This document shows, one piece after another, positions 25,601-38,628 of a stretch of 64,000 nt of DNA. Under the pieces are notes generated by a model. The model saw only the letters and a list, made by a program, of their open reading frames with translations, had not been told where the DNA came from and did not search any database. The stretch lies in assembly GCA_018857735.1 (NCBI GenBank), contig JABMCL010000565.1:1-64000 (forward strand), in the 5' to 3' direction. The number at the start of each line of letters is the position of its first letter. The stretch's first letter is position 1. This DNA is from Alviniconcha marisindica (taxonomy: Eukaryota; Mollusca; Gastropoda; Provannidae). Both the position numbers and the translations under genes were made by a program.

Positions 25601-28600
25601 AAAAACAATGTTTTTTTTGGAAAGTTTTTTTTTTCTTAGTGTTTTTTTTTTTTTTTTTTTTTTAAAATTAAGGGAGTTTTTTTTTCTTTAATTTTAGGTG
25701 TTTTAAAAATTCGTTAAATGTTGTTGTTTTGACTGAAGATGAATAGCCAGTCGGAAATGCTCAACGGGTTTCAAAGCTAAATTACAAGCCAATTGTAGTA
25801 ATGCCATCAAAAGGAAGTTGCATGCAGTACTCTGGATCTAAGTAAATCTTTTCACATTATGTGTATTTTTATAGCTAAGAGAAAATTTATGTTGTCTGTC
25901 AAGTCTTATGACTGTCGCAAGCTGATTTTGACATTTTATGATTCTGCAGTAAAACAAAGCCAACAATCATAAGTTGAATGTAGCACTGTGTTTAAATATT
26001 GTTTTTACATTTGGTTGAAAAGAAATGTAGAATCTTCAATAATTAGGGGACTGTCAAGTCACATTTATGACATTGTCAACTTTCTGTAATGCTGATGTTC
26101 GACATTTGTGTATTTTTTTGTGCTATGTCAAGAAAAGAAACAAATTCCCCAAAATGACTTTCCAGTGTGTCTTTACCCCCTAGAAGTTGAATGGCAAATG
26201 GATGAAACTTTGTGTTTTTTGTTGTAGAAAAAAGGGAAAATATTTAATTTTGTCGGATGTCAGGATTCGACAAAAGAAGTCAAATTTTTTTAAAAAGCAC
26301 TGCAAAAAAAATTTTTAAAATACTTATGAGGACATTTAATCGTTTAAAATGGTTGGGAAAAAAAATAAAAATTTTCCAGCCTACAGTAGCACTTTGTGTC
26401 GCAATCCCTGACATCCACATAATAACTTTTCATCTTTTAAAACTGTTTTTCAAAAACTATAAAGTGTTTTTCCACTTTTGGGGATGATTTCCCAAAATAG
26501 TAAAACATTTTAAAAACCTACTTTTTTTACTTTATTTTTATTTTTTTTTAAACCCATGTGTCCCCTTTTCATGCACACCTTTTGGGGGCTTTGTCATATA
26601 TATATTAAAAATCAGTGGTTTTATCTAAGTTACAATGCTTGGAACATATGTCTGTCTTCAATGTATCAATATATAATAATAATAAGGAAATATGTATATA
26701 AAGTGTTAGCCTCAAACATAAAAGTTGAGCTTGGCGTGCTGTACAAAATTCTAACATAAAGTACATCCATATTGAGACATGTCAGAGCAAAAAACAACAA
26801 TACCAATGGCAATGACTTACAAAGTTACAAGCAAATCAAATTACATGAATCTAAGCAGCAAGACCTACATTACACAGGAACACACACACACGAATGCATG
26901 CACTCATACACACAGCACATCAGTCAACTGAAACGATTTAAGAATAAGTTAGGGGAGGGAAAGAGAATTTGCTAGCAGCAGTAGGTTTAAACATATGGGT
27001 CTTCCCGGCGGAGTTTGTCTGAATGTGTCTAATTTCACAAGGCAGGAATCTCCAGACCAAAAGAGCAGCATAGGAAAAAGAGTGATGTCCAAATGTTTTG
27101 GTCTTAATGTGTGGAATGCGTAGAGTTTTTGAGTCAGAGGTGATGTGGAGCTGTCTCGAGAGTCACAAAAAATATACAAAAAACTCACGAAACTCACATC
27201 AACATCCTTCATCTGGAGTAAGAAATCAAGGAACTGTGCATTAACAGCTGATGGACCAATGAAACTGGACGCAGAGTCCTCGCTGCAAGGCGATAAATCT
27301 TCAAAACTGTCATACAGGCGAGCTGTCGCCATATCACAGAGAGAGAGTAGAGGCGTGTTGCCGTGTGAATCTTCTGCATTCAGATCAGCACCATTATCAC
27401 ACAACAGTCTCAAGAGTCGGATGTCCTGACTGTGCATGCATATATGGTGCAGTCCTGTCATGCGGTTCTCGTCAGTCATGTTGGGGTCTCCTCCGTTGCC
27501 TGAAACAACACACAGGCGTGCATCACACACCACCTTTCTCATGATGGTAAAGGCCCCACTGATGGGGTACAAGCATAAAACATCTATATATATATACATA
27601 TATATATATACACACACACATATATGGTAGGACGTTGCGGTGCAAATTTAAACAGCACAATTTTGACATTTGCATCTGGGTGCACCTCACCTGTCAGTTT
27701 ATGGCAAAAAAAAAAAAAAAAAGGTTTCTGCTCTCACAATACACTCTGAGTGTGCTCATAACATGTTACTGTGGTCAAAGTCAACAGCTTTCAAACCCGA
27801 CTGGTCGACATCACATAAACAGACTGATAACTGTCGCCGCTTCTCTCCTCCAACCAATGCAAGTTCCCACTGTGTACTGTTCTTTGCCTTTACAAGAGAC
27901 TTGGGTTTGATATGAAGACTCTGAACTAAATATTACTGTTCATTTTTGACTTGTACGTAATCCCTCAGTTTTGTCCACATTTTATGTTGCGTGGTTGCAG
28001 ATGTTTAAATAATCAGACGACACATGAGTACATCGTGTCTGGAACTGGTGTCGGGGATGTTGTTGTTTTGTTCGAGTGAACAATGTGTTTGTTGTTACTT
28101 GAATGCCTGCTGTCCAGACAGTGAACTGCTAAGAGCACTTTTGGGATAGGGTTCTGTGTATATTTATATATGTATAAAATCATAACTGCTGTTGCTCACT
28201 AAGAACGATGAAGATGAGATCAAGGACATTCTCCAGAATGTCTTCCACAGTCAACAGGTATTCTTTGTTCAGCCCCACCACCACATCCACTGCAGAGCCC
28301 CAGTTCCCATAGTTTTCACTGCAAAAGAAGGCAAACACGCCACTGTTAATTACTCACTTCAGTCACTCTATGGTTTTTCATTCTAATCAAATAGTGAAAT
28401 ACACATACCTGTGTCACTACTATGTTCCAAAGCTGACCCTGATGGGCAGCCTACTACAAAGTCATGTGTTTTTCTTGTTAGTTGTAACATACCATACAAA
28501 GTCATGTGTTTTTCTTGTTAGTTGTAACATAGCAAACAAAGTCAGTGTTCTTGTTAGTTGTAATATACCAAACAAAGTCATGTGTTCTTGCTAGCTGTAA

Positions 28601-30993
28601 CATATCAAGCAAAGTCATGTGTTTTTCTTGTTAGTTGTAACAGACCAAGCAAAGTCACACGTTCTTGTCAGTTGTAATATAACAAACAAAGTCATGTGCT
28701 CTTCCTGTTAGTTGTAACATACCAAACAAGGTCATACGTTCTTCTTTTTAGTTGTAACAAACCAAACAAAGTCGTGTGTTCTTGTTAGTTGTAACATACC
28801 AAACAAGGTCATATATTCTTCTTTTTAGTTTTAACATACCAAGCAAAGTCAAGTGTTCTTCTTGTTAGTTATAACAAAAACTAAAATACCAAGCAAAGTC
28901 ATGTCTTCTTCTTGTATTTGTAACATACCAAACAAAGACATACATGTGTTCTTGTTAATTGTAACATACCAAAGTTGTGCGTTCTTGTTAATTGTAACAT
29001 TTTTTTAAAGCAGGAATGCAAGCATTGCTATTAGTATTACTATAGTGTGTAATATTACCCTTCAAACGTATTCCAAGTACATCTTCATATCATTATAATT
29101 TTATATCATAAAACATGTTTATAGCCTGTGTAGCTGTAAGTGTGTTTGTTTGCTTGATGTCCTTTCTAAATACACAGATGCAGCTGCACACAGCACTATG
29201 GTTGTCAACAAATCAAAAAGTAAAACAAAATAAAGAAGCACCATGATTGTCTTCACAGTTACAGAATAAAATATAGAATCAAGAAGCACAAATGGCTAAC
29301 ATTCCAATTTCCATATAATATATATATCTACATATAAGTTATCCAAGGGAGTCCCTGGACACAAGTAGCAGTTTTAATTGTAAAAAGCTTCTGTGACCTT
29401 GGAATGATACCAGAGTCACTGAGACTAATGTACACGTACAACTACAAGTAGATTCAAAGTTTTTGACAAAGCCAAATACCTAAACTACCAGATGAACACT
29501 GATCGCTAAAAACACTCGCATTCTTCGCAGCAGTTACAAAACTAAAAACAAGAACTTTGACAAAAGCAGTACAAACTTGAGGTTTTGTGAGTAGCGCCCA
29601 TTTCTGCGAGTGATGTCAACGTAATAGTCTGTAAGCAGTTCCAAGCATGATTTTCCAGGACTCAGGTACTCGGACCCAAAGAAAGTCTGCACACACACAT
29701 TCACACACATTCACACACAAAAGGAACTGAAAAATGCAGGTGTCACTTACCGACTTATTTCAACAGCTGTTTTATATTACTTTTAAGTGCATCTTCAGTT
29801 CTGTCATTGCAATGTAGTTTCAAATACACCGCAAATGTTATAAATCCAGCAGCAGAATTCATTTATTGAATCCTTCTCACACTTTAATTTTCACAAAATT
29901 TAAAAGTGAACTTTCTAACACTCAGTTAGTCAATACACACTGACCAGCACCAGACGCAGGGTGATGATGACAGCTATAGTAAATTTGACTAAATTAGTAT
30001 CACATTCATGCTAACCCAAATCAAATCAAACTGAATTATAGGTAATGTTTTCAGTCCTTCAGTCAAGACACTCTAAATGGTAAATAATGGGTTTCGCTGT
30101 TATCAGAAGGAAACATAAAATGTTAAATATAATATTTAAATTTTTATTATAGATTCCATACTGCACTAACCACAGGCACTCGGTAATTGAGGTTAGCACC
30201 TCGCTCTATCAATAACCGAGCCAAGTAGAGGTTGCGGGCTGTAACTCGTTCAGCGTCTTGATCAACACCGCAGAGACAAATGTTGAGGGGAATGCGCTGG
30301 TAGCAACCTGCAACAAGTTACAAGAGAAAGTTTTTAAACTAAGGACATGACAGATCACAGATGTTTGAGAAAGAGCTTAGTGCTGGTTGCGGATTTACAT
30401 GATTACAATATTAGCTCATTATTGATTATAAAGAAAACTCATAGTCCTGATGTGATCCTGCACAGTTGACAGGATGTTAAAATCCAGTTACTAACTAACT
30501 AAAGAAAACTCATTCAGTTGAATACAACTCACTATTAATATTATCATCAAAGACAGACAAAGAAATACTACTCACTATTAATGTATTATTATGAAAGACA
30601 GACAAACTCAAACATATTGTGTACCCCCCTCTGGGGAAAAAATAAAGAAAAACAAACAAACAAGCAAAAACAAAAACATGAACAACATCCAATGCACACA
30701 AAAACTAGAAAAAGAAAGATTTTTTTTTTTTAAACAAGCACAATTACCTTCTGGCCATATGCACACACATGATCCAAAACAGAACACTGTGACTGTATAC
30801 AGCTGCCTCAGGCTCTCTTCAATATGTTAAATCAACTGTGAGTGAAGATTGGTTTGTATTTACCTTCATCAAGGTAGGATGGATTGACACAGTCTAGGAT
30901 GAGCCTCTCAGCACTGGCATAGTTTCCGTTTTCAAGGGCACGGGTCAAGGAAGTGTCATTGATGCCAAACTCAACGTGGAACACATGGGCCAT
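19782..30993 (-). CDS. Ankyrin-repeat protein with SOCS-box-like C-terminus (8 coding exons)
   Basis: Minus-strand coding exons, first to last, are 30993-30864, 30307-30171, 29686-29577, 28318-28200, 27499-27198, 22308-22190, 21037-20916 and 20299-19782. Phases agree at every junction and junctions are GT-AG, giving 518 residues. Clear ankyrin units include LARLLIERGANLNYR, SNGGDPNMTDENRMTGLHHI, LLCDNGADLNAEDSHGNTPL and MGRTALFHCMVRGD ending RAGANPTLKG. Ankyrin repeats are protein-binding solenoids. Residues about 389-420 (CSLQQLAARQVFRQC, then LP) resemble the BC-box part of a SOCS box, which in ASB proteins recruits elongins and a cullin E3 ligase. The end is Ser/Asp/Glu-rich and finishes LEYW. 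An ASB-like substrate adaptor is possible but the SOCS match is weak. Residues around 306-347 are a diverged repeat. The first coding exon begins with an acceptor at 31032, so a 5' UTR exon lies upstream. Its intron 5 (22309-27197) is 4.9 kb. Confidence 0.88.
20726..20876. repeat. Tandem duplication, period 81 bp
   Basis: Two copies of a block run from CCACTTCTTAATCTGTTACA to AAAGCTTGAGAGTGTCAAAT, inside the last intron of the ankyrin gene. A 16-base C run follows at 20877-20892. Confidence 0.95.
21651..21783. repeat. Tandem duplication, period 66 bp
   Basis: TGTTGGTGCACCTTCTCAAG through GGTCCCAAGCAGGCTTT occurs twice with a few substitutions, inside an ankyrin-gene intron. Confidence 0.95.
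22617..22668. repeat. (GA)n microsatellite
   Basis: Near-perfect GA repeat in intron 5 of the ankyrin gene. Confidence 0.95.
23250..23264 (+). promoter_or_regulatory. Composite ETS/CRE motif
   Basis: GCGGAAGTGACGTCA joins an ETS core (GGAA) to a full palindromic CRE (TGACGTCA, 23256-23263). Such composites are typical of CpG-type promoters. Partial TGACGTC/GACGTC motifs recur at about 23373, 23552 and 23567. It lies 222 bp upstream of the ATG at 23485. Confidence 0.5.
23485..23522 (+). CDS. Candidate first coding exon of an unidentified gene
   Basis: An ATG with acceptable context starts MASKESSAANIE, and the frame runs directly into a strong donor (AAAG followed by GTACGT). The upstream 500 bp are richer in CpG than the surroundings and hold the ETS/CRE motif. 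The exon would be nested on the opposite strand inside intron 5 of the ankyrin gene. No downstream exon was found, because the following 3 kb are corrupted or low quality. It could also be a chance combination. Confidence 0.35.
24190..25560 (+). pseudogene. Corrupted LINE reverse transcriptase
   Basis: Translation in shifting frames recovers the C-terminal half of a non-LTR retrotransposon reverse transcriptase. Recognisable pieces are QHGFR (about 24425), a degraded GVPQGSVLGP-type block (about 24650), a broken FADD catalytic box (about 24750), QWNMCFYPDRCDI (about 24840-24885), LLGVTLTS (about 24953), PILEYASS (25088), NRLE (about 25137), then an FFPNATRIW-type C-terminal box (about 25400). 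Most codons are out of frame and homopolymers are inflated. The order of motifs is that of jockey/CR1-like elements. It lies in an intron of the ankyrin gene. Confidence 0.75.
28445..28995. repeat. Minisatellite, unit about 40-45 bp, roughly 12 copies
   Basis: The unit contains CAAAGTCATGTGTTCTT followed by GTTAGTTGTAACATACCAA, with internal deletions among copies. It lies in the intron between ankyrin-gene exons 29577-29686 and 28200-28318. Confidence 0.9.
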
Positions 30994-31031
30994 TTTGTTT
31001 TTCACCAACACCCCACAATATCACCCATGCA
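30994..31031 (-). other. 5' UTR part of the first coding exon of the ankyrin gene
   Basis: A good acceptor (GTTTTTCAG, ending at 31032) precedes 38 untranslated bases and the ATG. An upstream non-coding exon is therefore expected. Candidate donors on this strand are seen near 33340 and 33460, but no choice can be made. Confidence 0.5.
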
Positions 31032-31039
31032 CTGAAAAA

Positions 31040-31971
31040 CAGCACCATATTTTGTTTGTAAATATTAACAACAACAGGTTTGTTCAGCATACTATGTAAC
31101 TATTACTAAACACTAATCTAACAGTAACAGTAACACCAAAATCTATGTATTATATATAGTATAATCATTTATATAAAATTAATAAATTATTTTCAACACA
31201 CATGACAATTGACATGTATACAATACATAATTCCACCAAAGACAGTTAAAACTGAATCCATAATTGATCAAATTAGAACTTTGCTTGCAGACAATAATTA
31301 GAACTTCACAGTTCACTAACTAAGTGCTGTGTTCCATAGCAACTTACTAGTTACATACAATTACAAGTAACAAATTGTGTTGAACTGCCGGTGCTAGTCC
31401 CCACAACCTGACTCAAGAGTCAGACTCAAAAATAAAAGCCAACAGCTGGAACTGGAAATGAAGGAAGCCAATTCAGATTGCAAAAGTAACTTGGTGTTTT
31501 ACATCCAGTAACCATTACAGTTATAACTTATAAAAGTTATATAATATCAGGATGATCAGATTGTGAAAGAAGTCCTGAATGTAAAGTCATTTCACTTTCA
31601 CTGCAGTGTCTGAAACAGAATTTTGATACCACTGAGGACCAGGCTCTTGCCTGAAATAAAAACTTCTGCTGGCAAAATACTAAGTTTTTTTTAGTTTTTA
31701 GTTTTTTTAGGGGGGGTCTTTTCCCATTCTCTGTTGGGGATCATACTAATATTAATAACTAGAAGTAGAACTGCCTACTGCTGATCAGTATTAATACGTT
31801 ATTCCTACTACTAGTGTCACTGTGTAATTGGAAAAATGTTCTGGTCATTTGGTGGTTGGGAAAAACACTCAAGAAGGACAACTATTTGTGCTAATGTGGC
31901 ACTGCCATTGGATTTGTGGGAGTTGTCTGTCAAGTATCCTCTTCTTTGTCAACAGGGGGTGAGAGGTGGGA

Positions 31972-32007
<36 letters not shown>

Positions 32008-35000
32008 CTAAAACAGTTCAGAGCTGTCATGTATCAACTAGAATCAGTTTTTCAAGAACTATCACTGTGGACTTGGCCATGTATAATTTTCTACAGCATG
32101 GAGAGTGAGGCTATTTTACATCTCATAAGCTTATCAATCGTCTCTTGCACAACAGTAACTAGAGAAGCAGAACAGGAGAAATGGCGCGGTATCATTATAT
32201 TTTATGAATCTTTGTGGCACTAACACTGGTATTTATATAATATAGTGCATCAGTACTATAACAATTTGTTGCTGGTACTTCTATTAAAGTATTACACATT
32301 TATTTAAATTATTATTGTGCATGGGTAGATGGTGGGTGTTTATAACTTTAAAGTGTGGCAGTATGCATTTGCTGAGGCTGAACAAAAAGAAAAAGAAGAA
32401 AATGTTGGAAATTAGTCTGACAACAATAATTGTGACAGGGTGTGTGTGTGCATGTGTTCTTGGCATGATGGGTGCTGTGAGATGGGGAGAGGGGGGTGTA
32501 CATGGGCAATGTGATATTTTTTAATGTGGGTATGATACTAGGTGCAGCTTTGTTTGTAGTTTTGTGGGCATTATTTTGGCTGCAAATGGAGATTCCACAG
32601 TCAGAGAGTAGGAATGGGAGTTATGACTGTGTACTTAATCAGTCTTAGAAGTGATGTTTTACTACGTTTTACTGTTTTATTTGTATACTCTTAGACTTAG
32701 ACTTAGAGCCTTACCTTTGTTATGTTGAACTGTCAAATTGTCCTTTCCTTTGGTGTGACATCTGAGTGACCCAAAAGGAAATTTTTAATTTTATGCATTT
32801 AATATGAATAATAAAGTTTTTCTGTTTGTTTTTGTTTGTTTATCGTGAATATGTGTGATCTTGTTGCACTTTAAAGTGGAGTACCTCAGTTGATACTCTC
32901 AACTCTCATTCAAAGAAAGAATAAGACTTTTGTAGTCTGCACAGAATTCGACTCCAGAGAAATCTCATGGTGAGCACATATGACATAAGCCTAACATAAT
33001 ATATAACAGTCACCCATGCATTTGGAGTTTTTTTGCCAAACCTGTGAAAGCTAGTTCGTTTTTAAGTTAAACTGAGTTTAACTTTAAGGTGCCACAGTAC
33101 ATCTGGCAAGAAAGTATTCACTGATTGAGTGATTCACTATTAGTATTAGAGTATCACTTGATTCACTATTTATTATTTACAATATTAGTACATCTGGCAA
33201 AACATTATTTTATTTTTTAATGGTGATAGCAGATTAGAAATAACAGTACTTTCCGAGCAATTATGTTTTAATGTGCGTGGTTCCATCATAATCCATGCCG
33301 GGTGTTTAGTAATAGTAATTAGCATAGTGACTAAGTAATTCTTACCTATAGTAATAGTAAATAAGTATCCAACGAACAGAATCAACTCACAAGAGTTAAT
33401 TAGCGCTCGAAATACGTAACACAAGTACAACAAAGAACGGAGTCGCCTAAAGTAACTCTCACCTGGCATGCGTGTAAATACAAGACTGTACATAAACTCC
33501 ACCAGAGGTACATCGAAAAAACATCAAATGCATAGGCGACCGTCATCTGTCAGGCTTTGCGCCCACCCTTTTTTTAATCCAGTGAACATTTTATTTCATG
33601 ATCGCACATAGGACAAAACAGAAACACCTACCTGTACGATGAAAGCGTTTCCAACATTTACAGTGACTATCTGGAACTTAAAACAAGTTATGGAAAGAAG
33701 AAGAAGAAAAATATACCTGACGATTCTGCCCGGTTTCCTTTTCGGTCAATAAACAATTTGCTGCCGCAGAACTAAGTTGTCTCCCATGGAAAGTCTTTTT
33801 ACTTGAAATAACCAATTTACACGAAACTAGGCAAACTACTGTTTGGACTTTCTTCTTTTTTTTTTTGATTCATCAATTTTTAACTGTTTTTCTTCTTCTT
33901 AAAAATGTGTACTATTAATATTTCAGCATACTGGTGAAATTTATCGATAATGGCTTTCTTGCTTCAAGCAATAGCAGTAGTCAAAGTCATTTAATTTATG
34001 CATAATGTATGAAATTGATGACTGAAAGGCGGCAGGGCAAAACAATGGATAAGTGAGGGTGAGGGACAACAAAAAGGCTGAGCCAAACTGACATAATCGG
34101 AAGAGAGATCACACTGTTGGTTATTATTTTTTAAATCTCTCTCAGCCTGGTCCTTCCAGATGCTTGCGTGAGTGTCAGTCTTTCTGCTGTCCCTCACTCT
34201 TATTCTTCAGAAGATAGCATTGATTGCTTCTGTTTTCTTCTTCAGTATTATTCCTACGATTTTATGAGATGTTCGGCTGTTGCCTTATTTGCTGGTTGTA
34301 TGTTCAGTATGTATGTATAACTGAGTGAGGTATGCACTGTGTACTTCTGGCACTATGAACACACTGAGTATGATTTGTGCGGAATCTTTATTATACTGTG
34401 GCATTTTACACTGAAAATAATTATGTGAACTACACAAGTAATAGGCCTGAATACATTTGATTATTTGTCATCACATTTGATCTGAATCAATCCCAACAAA
34501 AATCACAGAAACACATTTTATTTTTTTTACATTTTATTTTTAAAGCACCGAACAAAGGAGGAAGAAGTGATCATTTAATATCTTGCAGAATACATAACTA
34601 TAATGTTATTTTGATTCTCTTCTCGTTCACATCTCTGCCAGTTGGGTACATTGATGAGAAACAATTCACTATAGTATTAAAATAAAACAACACAAATGTA
34701 CCACAGGTACTTTTAACAATAGTATCTGAATGCACTTTAAGGGCACTCGCATTTCTTGTTTGGGAATATTTCAGTAATTAGTGTTATTCGTTGCCTTACA
34801 TCAGAGCTGGTGGTTCGTGACAGAAGCCCCAGATAAAAGCTACGTGACAAATCATCATGACAAATGCGGTAAGATCATTCCATTTCGATGAAAAAGTAAC
34901 AGTTTAAGAGCAGGTTGTAGTGTGTATGAAACATCACAGCGGAAATGTGGAAATATCGATTTCTTTCCGGACTTACGCTTTTGCAAACAGCCCTAGCGAA

Positions 35001-35060
35001 TAGCCTAGCAACCCCTTGAATGTATATATGTAATCATTTCGGTTTGGTTCTGCCAGTTCG
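31040..35060. other. Intron/intergenic stretch without a recognised coding sequence
   Basis: It is AT-rich, with a (GT)n tract at about 31975-32006. A segment near 32640-32840, ending in AATAATAAAG and TTTG-rich repeats, may be a retroposon 3' end. The promoter and 5' UTR exon of the minus-strand ankyrin gene probably lie within it. Confidence 0.5.
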
Positions 35061-35071
35061 CAGGTACATAA

Positions 35072-35257
35072 ATGCACTCATGGCAGCTTTTGGTTATTCG
35101 CTTATTTTTCTTGTACACATTCGCAAAGAACCAAGGTCAGTCCCCTGCCGTGTCTCCCGGCTGTTCTGACCCTTCCCAAGTTCCTGCTTGCCCGCTGGCA
35201 CCGGATGCGACAACCGCTGGCAGTGTCAGAAATATTGGAACTGGGAGTTCTTCTTAG
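35072..35257 (+). CDS. Small ORF with signal-peptide-like N-terminus
   Basis: This ATG-initiated frame of 61 codons starts MHSWQLLVIRLFFLYTFAKN, a basic then hydrophobic stretch like a secretory signal, followed by a Pro/Ser/Thr-rich segment with two cysteines and a stop. It may be a whole small gene, a first exon (a GTCAGT donor lies in the middle) or chance. No family is recognised and no homology can be asserted. Confidence 0.25.
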   Translation: MHSWQLLVIRLFFLYTFAKNQGQSPAVSPGCSDPSQVPACPLAPDATTAGSVRNIGTGSSS

Positions 35258-35273
35258 TCTTCAAGTTTGAGGA

Positions 35274-35274
<1 letters not shown>

Positions 35275-35323
<49 letters not shown>

Positions 35324-35331
35324 TGTGTGTG
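35275..35331. repeat. (GT)n microsatellite
   Basis: Imperfect GT repeat directly after the small ORF. Confidence 0.95.
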
Positions 35332-35640
35332 GCGGCGTAGGGGTGTGCGGGTAGTGTGTGTTTGCAGCACCGGGATGTTGGTAGTGAACTTCATGGTTGT
35401 GGACAGGCCGACTTGTTCCTTACCAGAGTCAGACACCTAAATTGCAATGAAGGACAGGTTTTGGACTAACAGTAACAGTTAAGGTAATTGACATAGAGTG
35501 GGTAATGTCTTCACTTGGTCCTTGCACTTGCAGTGATGGTAGGTTGCTCCTGTCTGGGACTGGGAGAGACAGACCACAGGCACAGGTCTAGATATAAATT
35601 ATAATATATAGTGATTAATATGTGGTTCTGGTAGTCTGCC

Positions 35641-36158
35641 TTTGCAGATGTAATATACACACCCAATGAGACACTACTTTGATAACAGATGTAGCAATAG
35701 GAGTGGAAGATTTTTACTTCTGAGAACAAATACAAACCGTTATAAAGCCTTGTTTTTACCCTCAGCTCTGTCAGTTTTTAATGAAAATTATACCAGTCAT
35801 TAACCTAGTGTGGGCATGCGTTATTGATGTCAAGACATCTGTTGAGGATGATAACTTTCTAAGGGAGGGTTGGGGATGTGTGAACCTAATGATTTTTTTT
35901 AATTTGAGAGTTTTTACGTTTTGGTTTGACAGAGAAAGCATTATTCCAGGTAATTTTGGGTTTGCTATTTTTAGTATTAGTGTATGCAGATTGAGAGAAA
36001 GGGAGCGTATGTCTAACTCTAAGAGTAAGAGTGTGTATGTGTGTGTGTTTCATGACTTATAATTATTGAGATATGTTCTTCTTTGTGCGATCAAATGACA
36101 GCTTTAATTTCCCGCTGGGATGAGTAAAGTATATTGTTATTGTTATTGATATCACAGT
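35641..36158 (+). mobile_element. LINE-3'-end-like repeat, copy 1
   Basis: It is homologous, in opposite orientation, to 43340-43795. It ends GATGAGTAAAGTATATTG and a GTTATTGTTATTG tail typical of non-LTR retrotransposon 3' ends. Direct repeats of about 22 bp, TGTRGTTCTGGTAGTCTGCC plus flanking bases, lie at 35619-35640 and 36159-36180 and may be a target-site duplication. Confidence 0.7.
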
Positions 36159-36159
36159 T

Positions 36160-36900
36160 ATGTAGTTCTGGTAGTCTGCCCTGCCGAAAATTCATTTGAA
36201 GTTAATTTCTGTACTCTTCATGTCCATGGTCTATTTAGCAGCTGATGGAGGTCTTCACTGTAATGCACATTATTAAGATATATCTTGCGGTACATGTCAG
36301 AGTTAAGTGGACTGAGGAAACATCAAATAACCCAGTATGCACCAAAAGTGTCAGAGTCTCCAAAGGGTCGAAGCTGGACATTATGAATTTTCAGAAGAAG
36401 TGAGGTAGATGATGTGTTCAACGCATTTGTCTGTGAATGTGACAGTCTTTTATAGCATGGTGATCCTGGTTGTTTTCTTTCACTGTTATACTGTTGTACT
36501 TGTAGTGTGGTCCATTTGAATTCCAGCTGCGTCTGGTGTATCTCATTCAATGTGTAGTGTGTCAAACAGAAGACAGATTTGATCAATGAGTTACAGTTCT
36601 TACAGTTACACCCTTAGTAGTCAATACTGCATACTAAAATTCTTACACTAGTTACAGTTACACCGTCATTTCTTTTTTGATCAATGCAGCTCAGTATTTT
36701 ATTGTTTGCACCATGTACGCCCATGTTTTTTTTTTCTTCTCCAGTTTGATAACTTTGTTGGCCATGCTAGTGACTGAATGAGTAAGTCATTGAATGACTC
36801 ATATAACCTATAATGTTACTTATTACAATATTAGATAATCTGTTTAACTATGAATCACAAAGTGTTTGTACTAGTATCTTTGCTTGGTACATTGCACATA
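36160..36900. other. Intergenic stretch without a recognised gene
   Basis: Nothing beyond short non-conserved frames is seen on either strand. Confidence 0.5.
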
Positions 36901-36909
36901 GAACTTGTG

Positions 36910-37020
36910 AAATGATGTATCAATATATATATAATATATATATATGTGACATCTGTCACACACACACACACATATATCTATATATATATATATTATATAT
37001 ATATATATATAAAACTGATA
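36910..37020. repeat. (TA)n and (CA)n compound microsatellite
   Basis: Two TA-rich tracts flank a short CACACA tract. Confidence 0.95.
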
Positions 37021-37469
37021 AAAATCAAAGAAAAACAACAAGTTGGCATAAAAGTTCCCAAATTTTCAGCTGATGCCTTCCTCGGGAGTTTATTCTAAAC
37101 AACTGAATGAGGGTAAAAACACAGTTCACACAATGATTCTAAAATATCAGGTGACTAAAACTCGAAGAATAAAAAACAATGACTAAGTGTTCACAAAGAG
37201 TCAACTCGGCTTGTGAGTCATACCCCCCTCCCATTCCATTTCCCATGTTATGCACTGACGCACACACACTACCCTCACCCACTCCCATCACCCCTGTCTC
37301 TATTGTGCTATCCGTCTCTGCCCGCGTCACCCCACCCCCTTCTGTTATTGTCTCTTCCTAGGTTATTACTATTGTTACCACTCTACAAACACTAACAGAC
37401 ACTAGCACACTCCGAAACAACCCTCACTAATGCAAACAACCCACCCTCACTGGCTCACCCACCCACCCT

Positions 37470-37512
37470 CACACCCACACACACACACACAAACACGAGC
37501 ACACACACACAC

Positions 37513-37543
<31 letters not shown>

Positions 37544-37582
37544 CACACGTTACACAGATATTATTATATATATATATATCTA

Positions 37583-37627
<45 letters not shown>

Positions 37628-37652
37628 GCATACACACACACACACACACACA
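37470..37652. repeat. Compound (CA)n-(TA)n-(CA)n microsatellite
   Basis: CA tracts occur at about 37476-37547 and 37630-37652, with TA tracts between them. Confidence 0.95.
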
Positions 37653-37689
37653 CCATACCTGTCAACCCATACAGTTTACCAGTATAAAA

Positions 37690-38086
37690 TACAGGGATTT
37701 TTCATTATTTGGGGGGAATACGGCCATAATAATTGGAAAATGGATGCAGGAAAATGTACTTTTCATGAGATTTTGTTGTTATTTTAAACTGAGCAAAAAG
37801 ATTGAAAAACTGTCGAATGAGCAGCCGACACATGCCATCACCAAATGCACACTGACTGGCCTAGTGATATATATAGGTTAAGAAATCTCATTGGAAGTGA
37901 GATTCGGATCACACATGTGTGTTTCGCACAACATTGCTTCTTCCTTCCACTGCCACACATGCTGTCTGGAATTCAAAATGCCACTGCCACCAGTGAAAAA
38001 AAACAAAAGACCCAGGCCTGCATAAGAGAAATACAGGTTCACAAACTCTGGACTAAGGTTTACTCCCAAAAGGGGTTGACGGCTAT

Positions 38087-38125
<39 letters not shown>

Positions 38126-38556
38126 AATTATTTACAATATTGTTATGGGTACACATACATGTTTTGTTTGTTTGTATTTGCAGACATTCTGCCCTTTATG
38201 AATATATTTATAATGTTCTGGTGGTTACGTACAGGGTCACCAGCAGTACTAAACTTTCCCAAATTTGCCTTTTGGATCCTTCTTAGTTTTTATAGGACTT
38301 CACTGGTGTAGTAACTATGACAACAAGAAGCTACTTTTGCCATCTCAGTTTTTCAGTCATTTCAGTCAAACCAGTTTTAACACTGACAAATTATTGCATG
38401 AAAAATTAATAATAACCAATATGCACTGCATCTCTGTGGGTGCCAGTTCTAGTATCAGTATGGACTTGCTTCTTGCCCACATGTACTATGTTGATCAGAA
38501 GAAAGAGAAAGAAAAGAAAAAAAGAGGGAGAGAGAGAGAGAAAAAGAAAAGAAAAA

Positions 38557-38628
<72 letters not shown>

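Noticed and set aside
28440..28995. A CRISPR array
   Set aside because: Units of 40-45 bp vary throughout without constant repeat and unique spacer, and the genome is animal. It is a minisatellite.
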